Below are positions 42,910 through 51,850 of a stretch of 64,000 nucleotides of DNA, piece by piece. Below the pieces are notes generated by a model that saw nothing but the letters and a program-made list of their open reading frames with translations, did not search any database and was not told the origin of the DNA. Source of the stretch: Elusimicrobiota bacterium (GTDB taxonomy: Bacteria; Elusimicrobiota; Elusimicrobia; FEN-1173; JAKLIF01); contig JAKLIF010000008.1 in the NCBI GenBank assembly GCA_022709755.1, positions 62,001-126,000 on the forward strand, given 5' to 3'. Numbering within the stretch: the stretch's first letter is position 1; every line of letters begins with the position of its first letter. Made by a program: the position numbers and the translations under genes.

Positions 42910-44337
42910 ATGAATAAACACACTTTGTTTTTTTTACTGCTTCTGCCAGCAACTGTCCGCGGCGGGGAGAGCGTCATGACGCCAATGGAATTTCTGAACC
43001 AGGTCCGGCTGCAGAACGTTAGTTTTCGGGCGATTGAGGAAAACGGGTCGGGCGCCGTCAATCGCATCCGTGAAAAGGAACTTCTGACGTCTCCTGTAGC
43101 TTATGCGAACGCAAGCACCGGTCAAGACGGCAAACCCTTCAGTCCTCCCCTCTTTGAATACGACCGTGTGGATGTGGGAAATTACGAGATAGGCATCCGC
43201 CGTCAAAACGCATACGGAACCGAAGCCTCCCTCTCCTATGCGCTGGATTACACACGCTTCCGAAAACCCAGCATTGCCGGTATTCCCATATCCTATTATG
43301 ATGCTTCTCCTGTATTGTCGGTGTCCCAGTCCCTATGGAAAAACAGGTTCGGCCGTACGACCCGGGCCCAACAGGAATTAATTGCCGCCCAAGGAGCCGC
43401 GGAACGATATGACGCGGAATTCAAAATCACGGGAGCGCTGGTCGAAGCGGAAGTGGCCTATTGGCGATTGTCCTTGGCGCGAGAGGCTGTTCGTATCCAG
43501 GAAGAGGCACTTCGGCAAGCCCGCTCGATTCTCGATTACGTAACAAACAGAGAGATACGGCATTTGGGAGACCATGGCGATGTTTTACAAGCGCAAGCCC
43601 TTGTGGAATCCCGCACGCTAGAACTGAAAGCCGCTGAAGACGAGGAAAGTTCAGCGGCGCGCCGTTTCAATTTAATCCGGAATACGCCGGGGACGAGCGT
43701 TCCCGAAAAATTAGTAGCCATTGACCAGCGGACCACCGCCGACATCAAACCACCCGCCGAGGTCGTGGCGCGCGCGGATGTTGAAGCCGCAAAATTAAGA
43801 GCGGAATCCGCCGCCGCCAACGCGCAAATCCTATCTTCTCAAAACGAACCTGACTTGCAACTGTTCGGTCTCTATGCGTTGAACAAACGCAACAGCGGTT
43901 TGGGAGAAGCGCTCGGGGATTCCGCTTCATCGGACAGCCCCACCCGCCTAGTGGGGATTAAGTTCAGCATGCCGCTCGCCTTCGATGCCGTCAGGGACTC
44001 TAGGCAAGGGGCCTGTCAGCAATCGAATGCGGCTGCACTGGTCTACGAACAGAAAGAGGTCGACCAAGGCAGGGAATGGGCCGACCTGGTAGAGCGCCTG
44101 CGCGCGGCACAGGAGAGAATGGGACTCGCCCATACGATGGAGGACATCCAGAAGCGCAAGCTGGAATTCGAGAAACGCCGCTTGCGCGAAGGCCGCACGA
44201 CGACCTACCAGGTGTTGCTGTTCGAACAGGACCATTCGCAAGCGCAGTTGGCCTGTCTGAAGGTGGCGTTCGAGGTTTTGACGCTGAACGCACAAACACG
44301 ATTGTATACCGGCCTGGCCGGGGGGGTGTCCCAATGA
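42910..44337 (+). CDS. TolC-family outer membrane efflux protein
   Basis: 475 residues from the ATG at 42910, with a signal peptide of about 18 residues (KHTLFFLLLLPATVRGG). Two long alpha-helical halves typical of TolC follow: AQQELIAAQGAAERYDAEFKITGALVEAEVAYWRL in the first and EWADLVERLRAAQERMGLAHTMEDIQKRKLEFEKRRLREG in the second, with TTYQVLLFEQDHSQAQ as the usual closing motif. It forms the outer-membrane channel. The RND pump gene starts in an ATGA overlap with its stop. Confidence 0.88.
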   Translation: MNKHTLFFLLLLPATVRGGESVMTPMEFLNQVRLQNVSFRAIEENGSGAVNRIREKELLTSPVAYANASTGQDGKPFSPPLFEYDRVDVGNYEIGIRRQNAYGTEASLSYALDYTRFRKPSIAGIPISYYDASPVLSVSQSLWKNRFGRTTRAQQELIAAQGAAERYDAEFKITGALVEAEVAYWRLSLAREAVRIQEEALRQARSILDYVTNREIRHLGDHGDVLQAQALVESRTLELKAAEDEESSAARRFNLIRNTPGTSVPEKLVAIDQRTTADIKPPAEVVARADVEAAKLRAESAAANAQILSSQNEPDLQLFGLYALNKRNSGLGEALGDSASSDSPTRLVGIKFSMPLAFDAVRDSRQGACQQSNAAALVYEQKEVDQGREWADLVERLRAAQERMGLAHTMEDIQKRKLEFEKRRLREGRTTTYQVLLFEQDHSQAQLACLKVAFEVLTLNAQTRLYTGLAGGVSQ

Positions 44338-47300
44338 ATCTGCCCGAACTATCCATCAAAAGACCCATCTTCATATCGTCAATCGTTTTGGCGTCTCTGG
44401 TCGTCGGAGCCTTGTGCCTCAAAATGCTTGGCGTCGATCTTTTTCCAGAAGTCAACCTACCAGTGGTGAGCGTGACCTCTATTTATCCAGGGGCTGGACC
44501 GGCAGAGATTGAAACGCTTATCAGCAAGCCTTTAGAGGACGAAATCAGCTCCATCTCCGGCCTGAAACGATTGACTTCGAAAAACTACGAGGGTGTCAGC
44601 GTGGTGATCGCCGAGTTTCGTATGGGAATCGACATTCAATATGCCGAACAAAAGGTTCGCGACCGGGTGGATCTGGCCAAGGCCAAGTTTCCTGATGAAG
44701 CCAAGGAACCTGTCATCCGACGGCAAGACCCGTCAGATCAACCCATCATCTCCCTGGCATTAAAAGCCGATCTGCCGGAAGCCCAACTCTTCGATTTGGC
44801 GGACAAATTCTTAAAGCCGCGTGTGGAACAGATTAACGGAGTGGGTCTCGTAAAGATCGTTGGCGGACGCGAGCGTGAGATTCACGTCACCTTGGACCGC
44901 GAAAAACTGACAAGGCGGGAGTTGTCGGCCGGAAAGGTGGCTTCCCGCTTGGCCGCCGCCGGGGAAAACATTCCGAGCGGCAAGATAAACGAGGGGCAAC
45001 AGGAAACGATTTTCCGCAGTTTGGGCGAATTCGGCTCAGTCAAAGAAATAGCCGACACACTTTTGAACATGTTCGGTAACGATGTGCCCACCCGCGTTTC
45101 GGACGTGGGCTCCGTGGAAGACACGTTGGAGGACGAGCAAACCCGCGCTGCCATCGATGGTGAAAAGGCCCTGTTTCTGCAGGTGTATAGACAATCCGGA
45201 TCGAACATCATTGCCGTTGTCGATTCCGTATACCAAAAACTGGACGACATCCGGGCCGAACTGGCGGCCAAACCCGGCAATCCATCGGTCACGCCGCTGA
45301 AAGACATCAGCGTGATGATTCGGGATAACGTTGAGGACGTGTATGTCAGCATCGTGTTCGGGATCATCCTGACCGCCATCGTCGTTTTTCTGTTCTTGGC
45401 CAACGGAAAATCCACCATCGTCACGCTGTTGACCCTCCCGAACTCCCTGATTGGCGCGGGAATATTGATTTACCTCGCCAAGTTTTCCATCAACATGTCC
45501 ACGCTGATGGCGCTGAGCCTCGCGGTGGGGTTGGTTATTGACGATGCCATCGTTGTCTGTGAAAGCATTTTCAAGCAAATCGAACATCACGTGCCGCCTG
45601 CGGATGCTGCGCGCAAGGGCACTGCCCAAGTGCAATTGGCCGTCATAGCCACCACCTTGGTCATCATTGCCGCTTTTTTGCCCCTGGGTTTCATCAAGGG
45701 TGCCGTCGGTGAATTCTTCAGGCCGTTTGCTTTGACCATGTGCTTTGCCATGGCCATCAGTTTAGGTGACGCCTTGACCATCGCACCGGCTCTAAGCGCC
45801 TATTTGGGCTCCTGTGGCGGAGACGAGTCGCAAAAACGGGGAGGTCCGCTGAATCGTTGGACAGGGGCTTTGTTGGGATCCTTCAATCGGTTTCAAACCT
45901 GGCTGGAGTCCGTCTATCTTAAGGTATTGCACTTCACGCTCCATCGGCCTCTCCCCATTCTGGCGATAGGGCTGATCATATTCGCATCAACAGGCGCGCT
46001 ATTCCAGAAGGTGCCGATGCAATTCGTTCCCAACACCGAAAATCCCGAATTCGTGATCAATCTGGAAATGGAACCCGGCACAAATCTGGACGCCATGAAC
46101 CGCACCGTTGATGAGGCGGAACGGGTCATCCGCGGCAATCCGGAAGTGGAACTTGTGGCCGCCACCATCGGCAATGACAACAATGAACCGAACAAGGCCG
46201 AGCTGTACGTCAAGCTGGTTCCGGCGAAGAATCGAACGATCACACCGGGCAGCATGAAGGATCGCGTCCGGGAGCAGTTGCTTCCTTTATCCTATGCCAA
46301 ACCCAAAATAAAAATAGCGGATCCGACAGGTGCTCTAACCCAACCGTTCTCGATGAACTTGATCGGCAATGACTCCGCCGAACTGGAAAAATACGCAGCC
46401 CGTGCGTTGGAATGGATGCAAAAAGATCAGCGCTTACGCGACGTGGACACCAGTTGGCGGCCCGGTCGGCCGGAGTTTCAGTTCAAGCTCAAACCGGGCA
46501 TGGCCGAACGTTACGGCATTACACCAGCCGCCATGGGGCTGGAACTACGCGCACAGGTGGAGGGCATGACCCCGGCCAAATTCCGGGAAAACGGCGAGGA
46601 ATACGACGTACGGGTGCGCCTGAAAGAAGACCAACGGAATCTGCGGGAGAATTACGACGATATTTATGTTCCGAACATCAATGGCAAACTGGTGAAGCTG
46701 TCCGACTTCGCGGCCGCCACGGCAAAGATGGGACCTGCCACCATCGACCGGCAGGACCGGGGCCGGTTCATCCAGTTATCGGCTGACATCGCCAAGGGCG
46801 CGAACATGAACAATATCATTTCAGATATCACCGCGTTTCTTAAAAACGATGCGAAGCTTCCTCCGAGCATTCGTTACGTGTTTGTCGGTGAAACGGAATA
46901 CATGCTGGAAATGCAGGAATCCGTTATCCTGGCTGTGCTGATAGCCATTATCTTCATCTATCTCATCCTGTCCAGCCTGTACGAATCGTTCGTCACTCCG
47001 GTCACTATTCTAATTTCCCTGCCTTTGTCGCTCAGTGGCTCGTTCTTGGGGCTTCTCCTCATGCACGAACCCATCAATATTCTGACGATGATGGGCTTGG
47101 TTATGGCATTGGGTGTGGCGGGCAAAAACGCAATTCTGTTGGTGGACTCGGCCAATCAACGCGTCCAAGCGGGGATGTCTCGGGTGCAGGCTCTGATCGA
47201 GGCCGGACAGTCGCGATTACGTCCGATTCTGATGACATCCATCGCATTGATTGCCGGAACGGTGCCTGTTGCCATAGGGCTCACGGAAGGAGCCAAAATG

Positions 47301-47474
47301 CGTACCGGCATGGGTGTGGCCGTAATCGGCGGCATGGTGAGTTCTACTCTGCTCAGTCTCGTGATTGTGCCGGCCGTATTCCTGTTCGTTGACCGCATCC
47401 GGGTGTGGAGTGCCGACGTGCTGGTGAGAGCGCTGCAGTTCAAGGCAATCGAGAGTGGGGACCGACCGCAATAG
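44334..47474 (+). CDS. RND (AcrB/HAE1-type) inner-membrane efflux transporter
   Basis: 1046 residues, normal for AcrB-type pumps. It starts IKRPIFISSIVLASLVVGALC (first membrane helix) with the duplicated layout of 12 helices and two periplasmic loops. The proton relay is intact: adjacent Asp pair in GLVIDDAIVV on helix 4 and the Lys in GVAGKNAILLVD on helix 10. It is co-translated with the TolC gene. The periplasmic adaptor (membrane fusion protein) that links such pumps to TolC is missing from the operon and from the window, so an adaptor must come from elsewhere or the pump works differently. Confidence 0.95.
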   Translation: MNLPELSIKRPIFISSIVLASLVVGALCLKMLGVDLFPEVNLPVVSVTSIYPGAGPAEIETLISKPLEDEISSISGLKRLTSKNYEGVSVVIAEFRMGIDIQYAEQKVRDRVDLAKAKFPDEAKEPVIRRQDPSDQPIISLALKADLPEAQLFDLADKFLKPRVEQINGVGLVKIVGGREREIHVTLDREKLTRRELSAGKVASRLAAAGENIPSGKINEGQQETIFRSLGEFGSVKEIADTLLNMFGNDVPTRVSDVGSVEDTLEDEQTRAAIDGEKALFLQVYRQSGSNIIAVVDSVYQKLDDIRAELAAKPGNPSVTPLKDISVMIRDNVEDVYVSIVFGIILTAIVVFLFLANGKSTIVTLLTLPNSLIGAGILIYLAKFSINMSTLMALSLAVGLVIDDAIVVCESIFKQIEHHVPPADAARKGTAQVQLAVIATTLVIIAAFLPLGFIKGAVGEFFRPFALTMCFAMAISLGDALTIAPALSAYLGSCGGDESQKRGGPLNRWTGALLGSFNRFQTWLESVYLKVLHFTLHRPLPILAIGLIIFASTGALFQKVPMQFVPNTENPEFVINLEMEPGTNLDAMNRTVDEAERVIRGNPEVELVAATIGNDNNEPNKAELYVKLVPAKNRTITPGSMKDRVREQLLPLSYAKPKIKIADPTGALTQPFSMNLIGNDSAELEKYAARALEWMQKDQRLRDVDTSWRPGRPEFQFKLKPGMAERYGITPAAMGLELRAQVEGMTPAKFRENGEEYDVRVRLKEDQRNLRENYDDIYVPNINGKLVKLSDFAAATAKMGPATIDRQDRGRFIQLSADIAKGANMNNIISDITAFLKNDAKLPPSIRYVFVGETEYMLEMQESVILAVLIAIIFIYLILSSLYESFVTPVTILISLPLSLSGSFLGLLLMHEPINILTMMGLVMALGVAGKNAILLVDSANQRVQAGMSRVQALIEAGQSRLRPILMTSIALIAGTVPVAIGLTEGAKMRTGMGVAVIGGMVSSTLLSLVIVPAVFLFVDRIRVWSADVLVRALQFKAIESGDRPQ

Positions 47475-47487
47475 CTCGAGGGTAACA

Positions 47488-47787
47488 ATGGAACACGACA
47501 ATATGCAAGACGATCGAACGGCCTCATGTGAAAGCTGCGGGCGAACGATGGTAATAGACACGATCTCAAAATGGGACAATCGATATTGCACAACGTGTCA
47601 GAATCCAATTAACGGCGTTATGGCAGATTATGAGACGGTACGCAGGAATAGCGTTATGATCATCATGAAACTCCTGAAAAATGATTATACCGAGACAACA
47701 TATATGGTGGATCGCGTTTTGAAGAAACTCCCACGCTGGAATACGGGCGTCGTGGATATAGGAAAGACAGATGCATCCCAAAGATAG
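47488..47787 (+). CDS. Small zinc-ribbon protein
   Basis: 99 residues. CESCGRTMV...YCTTC gives two CxxC knuckles 18 residues apart, a classic zinc ribbon, followed by a helical tail (NSVMIIMKLLKNDYTETTYMVDRVLKKLP). GAGGG just upstream of ATG 47488 supports this start. It lies 13 bases after the RND gene and may belong to the efflux transcript. Function unknown; possibly a redox or nucleic-acid-binding regulator. Confidence 0.65.
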   Translation: MEHDNMQDDRTASCESCGRTMVIDTISKWDNRYCTTCQNPINGVMADYETVRRNSVMIIMKLLKNDYTETTYMVDRVLKKLPRWNTGVVDIGKTDASQR

Positions 47788-47799
47788 GTGAATGAACAT

Positions 47800-48471
47800 A
47801 TGCATTTAAATGACGATGGACATCCCAGCGTCGGGATGCTTGAAGTGTTAGGGGTGAGCGAAATCAACGGGGGAGAAAGCCGCGTCTCCGTAGAGCCAAA
47901 TGGCTATCAATACGATAGATATATTATGAGCATTCCATCGGGGATAAAAGTGTCCATCCCTAGTAAAGATTTAAATCGGTTTTGCCTGAATCTAATAGCC
48001 CGACCTTGTTTCGAATGGCCTGTTTTGCTTGAGTTCGTTTCCGGTTGCACGGTCCCGCTGACAAATAACGAGTTATCCGATCAGAATATAGATACTCAAG
48101 TCATCGCCGGTCTGTGTCGTATTGTGGCCGCACTTATTTCTGTTACGGAGAGCAAACATCTCAAGGAGTTGACCTCAGTGCATATTCTCTTGCTCTGCGG
48201 GAACAGGCTGACGGACAACCCGCTTTCACCGAATTCGTTGTATGTGCCGTCGCTACGGCTTCAAAAATACATCCGGGAAATCGACCAGAAAAACATCCTC
48301 TATCGGTGCGGCTTCCTTCGTAAATTCAAGTCCCATTTCAATGATGGGATTGAAGAGATATTTTTCAACCCGTATAGCGTTCCCATCGAGATTCCCGATG
48401 ATCAGATGTCTGATAATGTTCGATCCCTTATAACGATAATAACAGAGGAAAGACAAAGATGGACAGCGTAG
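47800..48471 (+). CDS. Uncharacterised protein upstream of the YejM-like sulfatase
   Basis: 223 residues, no family recognised. A GTG at 47788 is an alternative start; AGGTG at 47786-47790 favours the ATG at 47800. Mixed alpha/beta composition, no signal peptide or membrane segment, no obvious motif. A segment IPSGIKVSIPSKDLNRFC precedes a helical middle part (IAGLCRIVAALISV). The stop lies inside the next gene (13-base overlap), so it is likely a partner of the sulfatase. Confidence 0.6.
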   Translation: MHLNDDGHPSVGMLEVLGVSEINGGESRVSVEPNGYQYDRYIMSIPSGIKVSIPSKDLNRFCLNLIARPCFEWPVLLEFVSGCTVPLTNNELSDQNIDTQVIAGLCRIVAALISVTESKHLKELTSVHILLLCGNRLTDNPLSPNSLYVPSLRLQKYIREIDQKNILYRCGFLRKFKSHFNDGIEEIFFNPYSVPIEIPDDQMSDNVRSLITIITEERQRWTA

Positions 48472-50384
48472 CCGGGATGGAACTTTCCAAGCATGACCAT
48501 GAATGTGAACGCAACGCCATATCCACGACGCTTTTTCAGTTCGTGTCGGCTAATATATTGGTCGCTTATGTTTATGCACATTTTTATCTTTTGCGAACGA
48601 ATATGAATTTCGCGGGGCCAGGATGGGTGTTTGCTGCTACGGCGCTGCTGGCTCAGATAGGTTTTTTATTTGTCTTGCTCGGTTTTTGTTTTATGTTGTT
48701 GTCTCGCTTTTATCACCCGAACACGGCCTTTATCCTTATCGTATCGTCTGTTTATTCGTTGCTGTTGATCCTCCTGTTTCTCGATACGAGAGTCTATTCA
48801 ATATTTAAATTTCACATAAATGGGCTTGTGTGGAACATTATTACGACTAAAGGCGGATGGGAATCCATGCATATTCCGACGCGTGACGTTGTTTCATTCA
48901 GCGGGTTATGTCTGGCGGTTGTCTGGACGGAATTTAAGGGTTTTTCGGAAATACGATATATATTGACGGCGAAACGTTTTATGTTACCCCAGGCAAAACG
49001 ATCGTGGATCCTCCTTTCGGCGACGTTCATCCTCTTGCTGTTTGCCGAGAAAGTGGTTTATGCCATCAGTGACTTGCGTCAAGTGCGTGAAATCACCGTG
49101 GCGGAACGAGCGGTGCCACTCTATCAGCCGTTGACGATACGCAAGATGGCGAGACGGTTTGGCATCAACACCGATCATATGTCTCTCCCGCCGCCGGATC
49201 ACACAAAAGAAGGCCTGTCTTATCCACGGCAGCCGTTGGTTTATAATACACCCAAAAAGATGTTTAATTATGTCTGGTTGATCATTGACGGATGGCGTTC
49301 GGATGCCTTTTCTCCCGAGATCACGCCCCATCTGTGGCAATTCGGCAAAAAATGTCAGGTGTTTTCCCGGCATCTGAGCGGCGGAAACAGCACTCGCTTC
49401 GGTATTTTCAGTCTTTATTATGGGTTGTATGGCGCTTATTGGCCGACTTTCCTAAACGAAGGACGAGGCCCTGTTTTTATCGACCGTCTGAAAGAAATGA
49501 ACTACCGTTTTAAAATACTGTCCGGTGTGCCGCTGACGTCTCCTGAATTCCGCCAGACCGTTTTCAGCCAGGTCGTCGAATTTGTCTCAGATGAACTGCC
49601 CGGACAACAGCCTTGGGAGAAAGATCAGATGATGATGTCTGAATTGCCGTCATTCCTGTCCTCCGCACGTTCATCGCACTTTTTTATCAGCGTTCTTTTT
49701 GATTCGACCCATATCGGATACAGTTTTCCGCCGGATCGGGGTTTGGACCCTTTCCGCCCTTACCTGAAAAGCGTTTACTATTCCGAGTATGGCAACGCAT
49801 ATCATCTGGTGGAAGATATGAACCGTTATAAAAATTCAGTTTATTATGTGGACCATCTGATCGGTAATCTATTGGAAGATATGGAGCGGAAAAAACTTCT
49901 GGAGAACACCGTCGTTCTGGTTACCGGAGACCATGGTGAGGCATTCGGAGAGAACGGATATTGGGGGCACAACAGCAGTTTTTCCGACGAGCAGGTGCAT
50001 GTGCCGTTTTTGCTGTATGTTTCCAGCATGAAACCACAGACGTATAATCATCCCACCAGCCATCATGATGTTGTGCCGACGATCATGCGTTTCCTGGGGA
50101 CACTCAATCCGTCGGATGATTACAGTCTCGGTCAATCGATGTTTCAGATCGCCGCAGCATCCCGCACGTTGGTCAGCTGCGGGTGGGACGAATGTGCCGC
50201 AATCAACGATACTTCTTGCATTGTTTTTGGGACGCGTAGTTATAAACTGGCGCGTCCTGTGGTCTATGGCAGAGATTATAAAGAACGGTCTGACCGGTCC
50301 GATGTGCTCAACGTCAGGATGTCCGATCTGACCCGAATTATGTCTGAACTGGGAAAATATTTCAGGTCATCTAAGCGGTATTGA
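48459..50384 (+). CDS. YejM (PbgA/LapC)-like membrane sulfatase-fold protein
   Basis: 641 residues. Five membrane helices occupy about residues 25-210, followed by a periplasmic alkaline phosphatase/sulfatase-fold domain. Metal and active-site landmarks match YejM: LIIDGWRSDAF, SGGNSTRFGIFSLYYGL (with the T that acts as nucleophile in related enzymes) and VTGDHGEAFGENGYWGHNSSFSDEQVHVPF. In E. coli this protein senses lipopolysaccharide and controls LpxC turnover. That implies an outer membrane with LPS in this organism. It overlaps the preceding unknown gene. Confidence 0.88.
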   Translation: MDSVAGMELSKHDHECERNAISTTLFQFVSANILVAYVYAHFYLLRTNMNFAGPGWVFAATALLAQIGFLFVLLGFCFMLLSRFYHPNTAFILIVSSVYSLLLILLFLDTRVYSIFKFHINGLVWNIITTKGGWESMHIPTRDVVSFSGLCLAVVWTEFKGFSEIRYILTAKRFMLPQAKRSWILLSATFILLLFAEKVVYAISDLRQVREITVAERAVPLYQPLTIRKMARRFGINTDHMSLPPPDHTKEGLSYPRQPLVYNTPKKMFNYVWLIIDGWRSDAFSPEITPHLWQFGKKCQVFSRHLSGGNSTRFGIFSLYYGLYGAYWPTFLNEGRGPVFIDRLKEMNYRFKILSGVPLTSPEFRQTVFSQVVEFVSDELPGQQPWEKDQMMMSELPSFLSSARSSHFFISVLFDSTHIGYSFPPDRGLDPFRPYLKSVYYSEYGNAYHLVEDMNRYKNSVYYVDHLIGNLLEDMERKKLLENTVVLVTGDHGEAFGENGYWGHNSSFSDEQVHVPFLLYVSSMKPQTYNHPTSHHDVVPTIMRFLGTLNPSDDYSLGQSMFQIAAASRTLVSCGWDECAAINDTSCIVFGTRSYKLARPVVYGRDYKERSDRSDVLNVRMSDLTRIMSELGKYFRSSKRY

Positions 50385-50528
50385 AAAATAGGGGCATCGG
50401 CAATAATTGAAAACTGAGCGCATGAACATTAATGTAATACATAAGTAAATATCAAATCATTAATTAAATAATCAGATAAAGATGACATTCTTTCCGAAAA
50501 CTGGACCAGAATCTGTTTTAGAAATATG

Positions 50529-50924
50529 CTAAGCCCAAAAAGACAAAAACATATTTTCCATTTTCATCCGTTTTGCTTCCTTTTTTAGCGCGGTAATAAT
50601 AAATCCATCCACTCCTTTCCAAATATAAGATACAAACCTTACCGGTTTGAAATTTCCCTGGCGATCGTAATATCGAAGGTTGTATAACTCGATCTGTTTA
50701 TAGAGCAACGGAATACAGTCAGATATGATGTCCTGGCCATAGAGTTTTCGTAAAGGGGGAAAAGCTTTTTTATAAAACCGGTAAGAAACAAAACCCATGT
50801 GCCGCAGCACAATTTCATTGGCGCTTTCATGGGAACCTCTTTTGGCTTTTGCGATTAATCGGCGTTCTTCTCGCAGCGATATTTTAGGGTAGCGCCTAAT
50901 AATTTTGTAGTAATTTCCCTGCAT
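50529..50924 (-). CDS. Sigma-factor region 2-like protein lacking region 4
   Basis: 131 residues. ISLREERRLIAKAKRGSHESANEIVLRHMGFV matches the start of sigma-70 group 3 factors (regions 1.2-2.1), and IISDCIPLLYKQIELYNLRYYDRQGNFKPVRFVSYIWKGVDGFIITALKKE matches regions 2.2-2.4. It stops there, with no -35-recognition region. It may be a truncated sigma factor, a two-subunit sigma half, or a phage-type core-binding regulator. A short palindrome AATATCC-TATG-GGATATT lies about 70 bases upstream. Confidence 0.65.
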   Translation of the reverse strand: MQGNYYKIIRRYPKISLREERRLIAKAKRGSHESANEIVLRHMGFVSYRFYKKAFPPLRKLYGQDIISDCIPLLYKQIELYNLRYYDRQGNFKPVRFVSYIWKGVDGFIITALKKEAKRMKMENMFLSFWA

Positions 50925-51319
50925 AATCCCAAGAAATACACTACCAAATTAAGCATGATACCGTATGTCCGTCTCACACAGATGGACACTAAATATCCTA
51001 TGGGATATTAGCGATATTCGATTCTATTTTACGCATCGAAATGTCGGATTTTAGTGCAGGTAATATTGTATTTCCTACCTAAAAAACGGACAAAACGGAC
51101 ATTAAAAACTGATGCTCTTACCTCACTGAGCACCCCCACCGGAGCACTTTAAGTAAACCGTTGATATGCAACGGTTTTAAGAAAAGCGGAGCAAGACAGT
51201 AATCAAAACTCCGTGTTTTTCCGTCGAGAAAGCGGTTCGAGATGAAAATGGACCCCGAGTATGAATGATGTAACGGAATCACCGCATGGGTTGGATGGAT
51301 TAACGAGGGCATTGCAGAT
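50925..51319. other. Intergenic region
   Basis: Holds a palindrome near 50992-51009 (AATATCC-TATG-GGATATT) that could regulate the sigma-like gene, and a plus-strand terminator at its right end. No convincing gene; short frames here lack ribosome sites. Confidence 0.5.
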
Positions 51320-51340
51320 TCAATCCGCAATGCCCTTTTT
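51306..51340 (+). terminator. Orphan plus-strand terminator
   Basis: GGGCATTGC (51307-51315) pairs with GCAATGCCC (51327-51335), followed by five T residues. No plus-strand gene lies before it, hinting at an unannotated short transcript from the 51.0-51.3 kb gap; it overlaps the 3' end of the minus-strand gene. Confidence 0.6.
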
Positions 51341-51748
51341 GCTTTCACGCCTCAGCAGACGCCACACAGTTGAGCCGCACCATTTCCCTTGCCGGCGGGT
51401 TTCATGATCTTCTGCGTTGAGGCGCTTGGCAATATTTTCCATCGACAGACCCTCAGCCACCAATTCCCGAATCCGCTTAATCCATTTCAATTCAGTTGCA
51501 TCAACAGCCCGGCCTCGTTCCGTCACCTTCTGCCCGAAGGGCACGCGTCCAATTTCACGGACGATTTTTTGGGACTGGGCTCCTGACGCCGGTATGGTTG
51601 CCTCCTTATCTTTTGCGTTCAGTTCAGCGGGAACTTTCTCTCCCGTTGCCAACCGAATAGACGCTGTTGCCAATAAATCCACAACCCTTCTTAGCCGTTC
51701 CTCCGGCGTCATGTCTTCGGGATCCAAATGTTTCCGCCAGTCATTCAT
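51320..51748 (-). CDS. Recombinase-type helix-turn-helix protein (no catalytic domain)
   Basis: 142 residues. The C-terminal half, GRAVDATELKWIKRIRELVAEGLSMENIAKRLNAEDHETRRQGKWCGSTVWRLLRR, is the DNA-binding recombinase domain normally found after the catalytic domain of serine recombinases. The N-terminus (NDWRKHLDPEDMTPEERLRRVVDLLATAS) is unlike a catalytic domain. GGAGGT four bases upstream fixes the start at 51748. Such proteins accompany recombinases or are remnants. It diverges from the defence operon on the right. Confidence 0.75.
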   Translation of the reverse strand: MNDWRKHLDPEDMTPEERLRRVVDLLATASIRLATGEKVPAELNAKDKEATIPASGAQSQKIVREIGRVPFGQKVTERGRAVDATELKWIKRIRELVAEGLSMENIAKRLNAEDHETRRQGKWCGSTVWRLLRRESKKGIAD

Positions 51749-51850
51749 AGGCACCTCCCCCGTCCAGCCTTTGGCCGAACGTGGGTTGATACCTTCGTTT
51801 GATAAATATTGCAATACCCCTCAACAATGCAGGGAGTGGTTTTTATAAAA

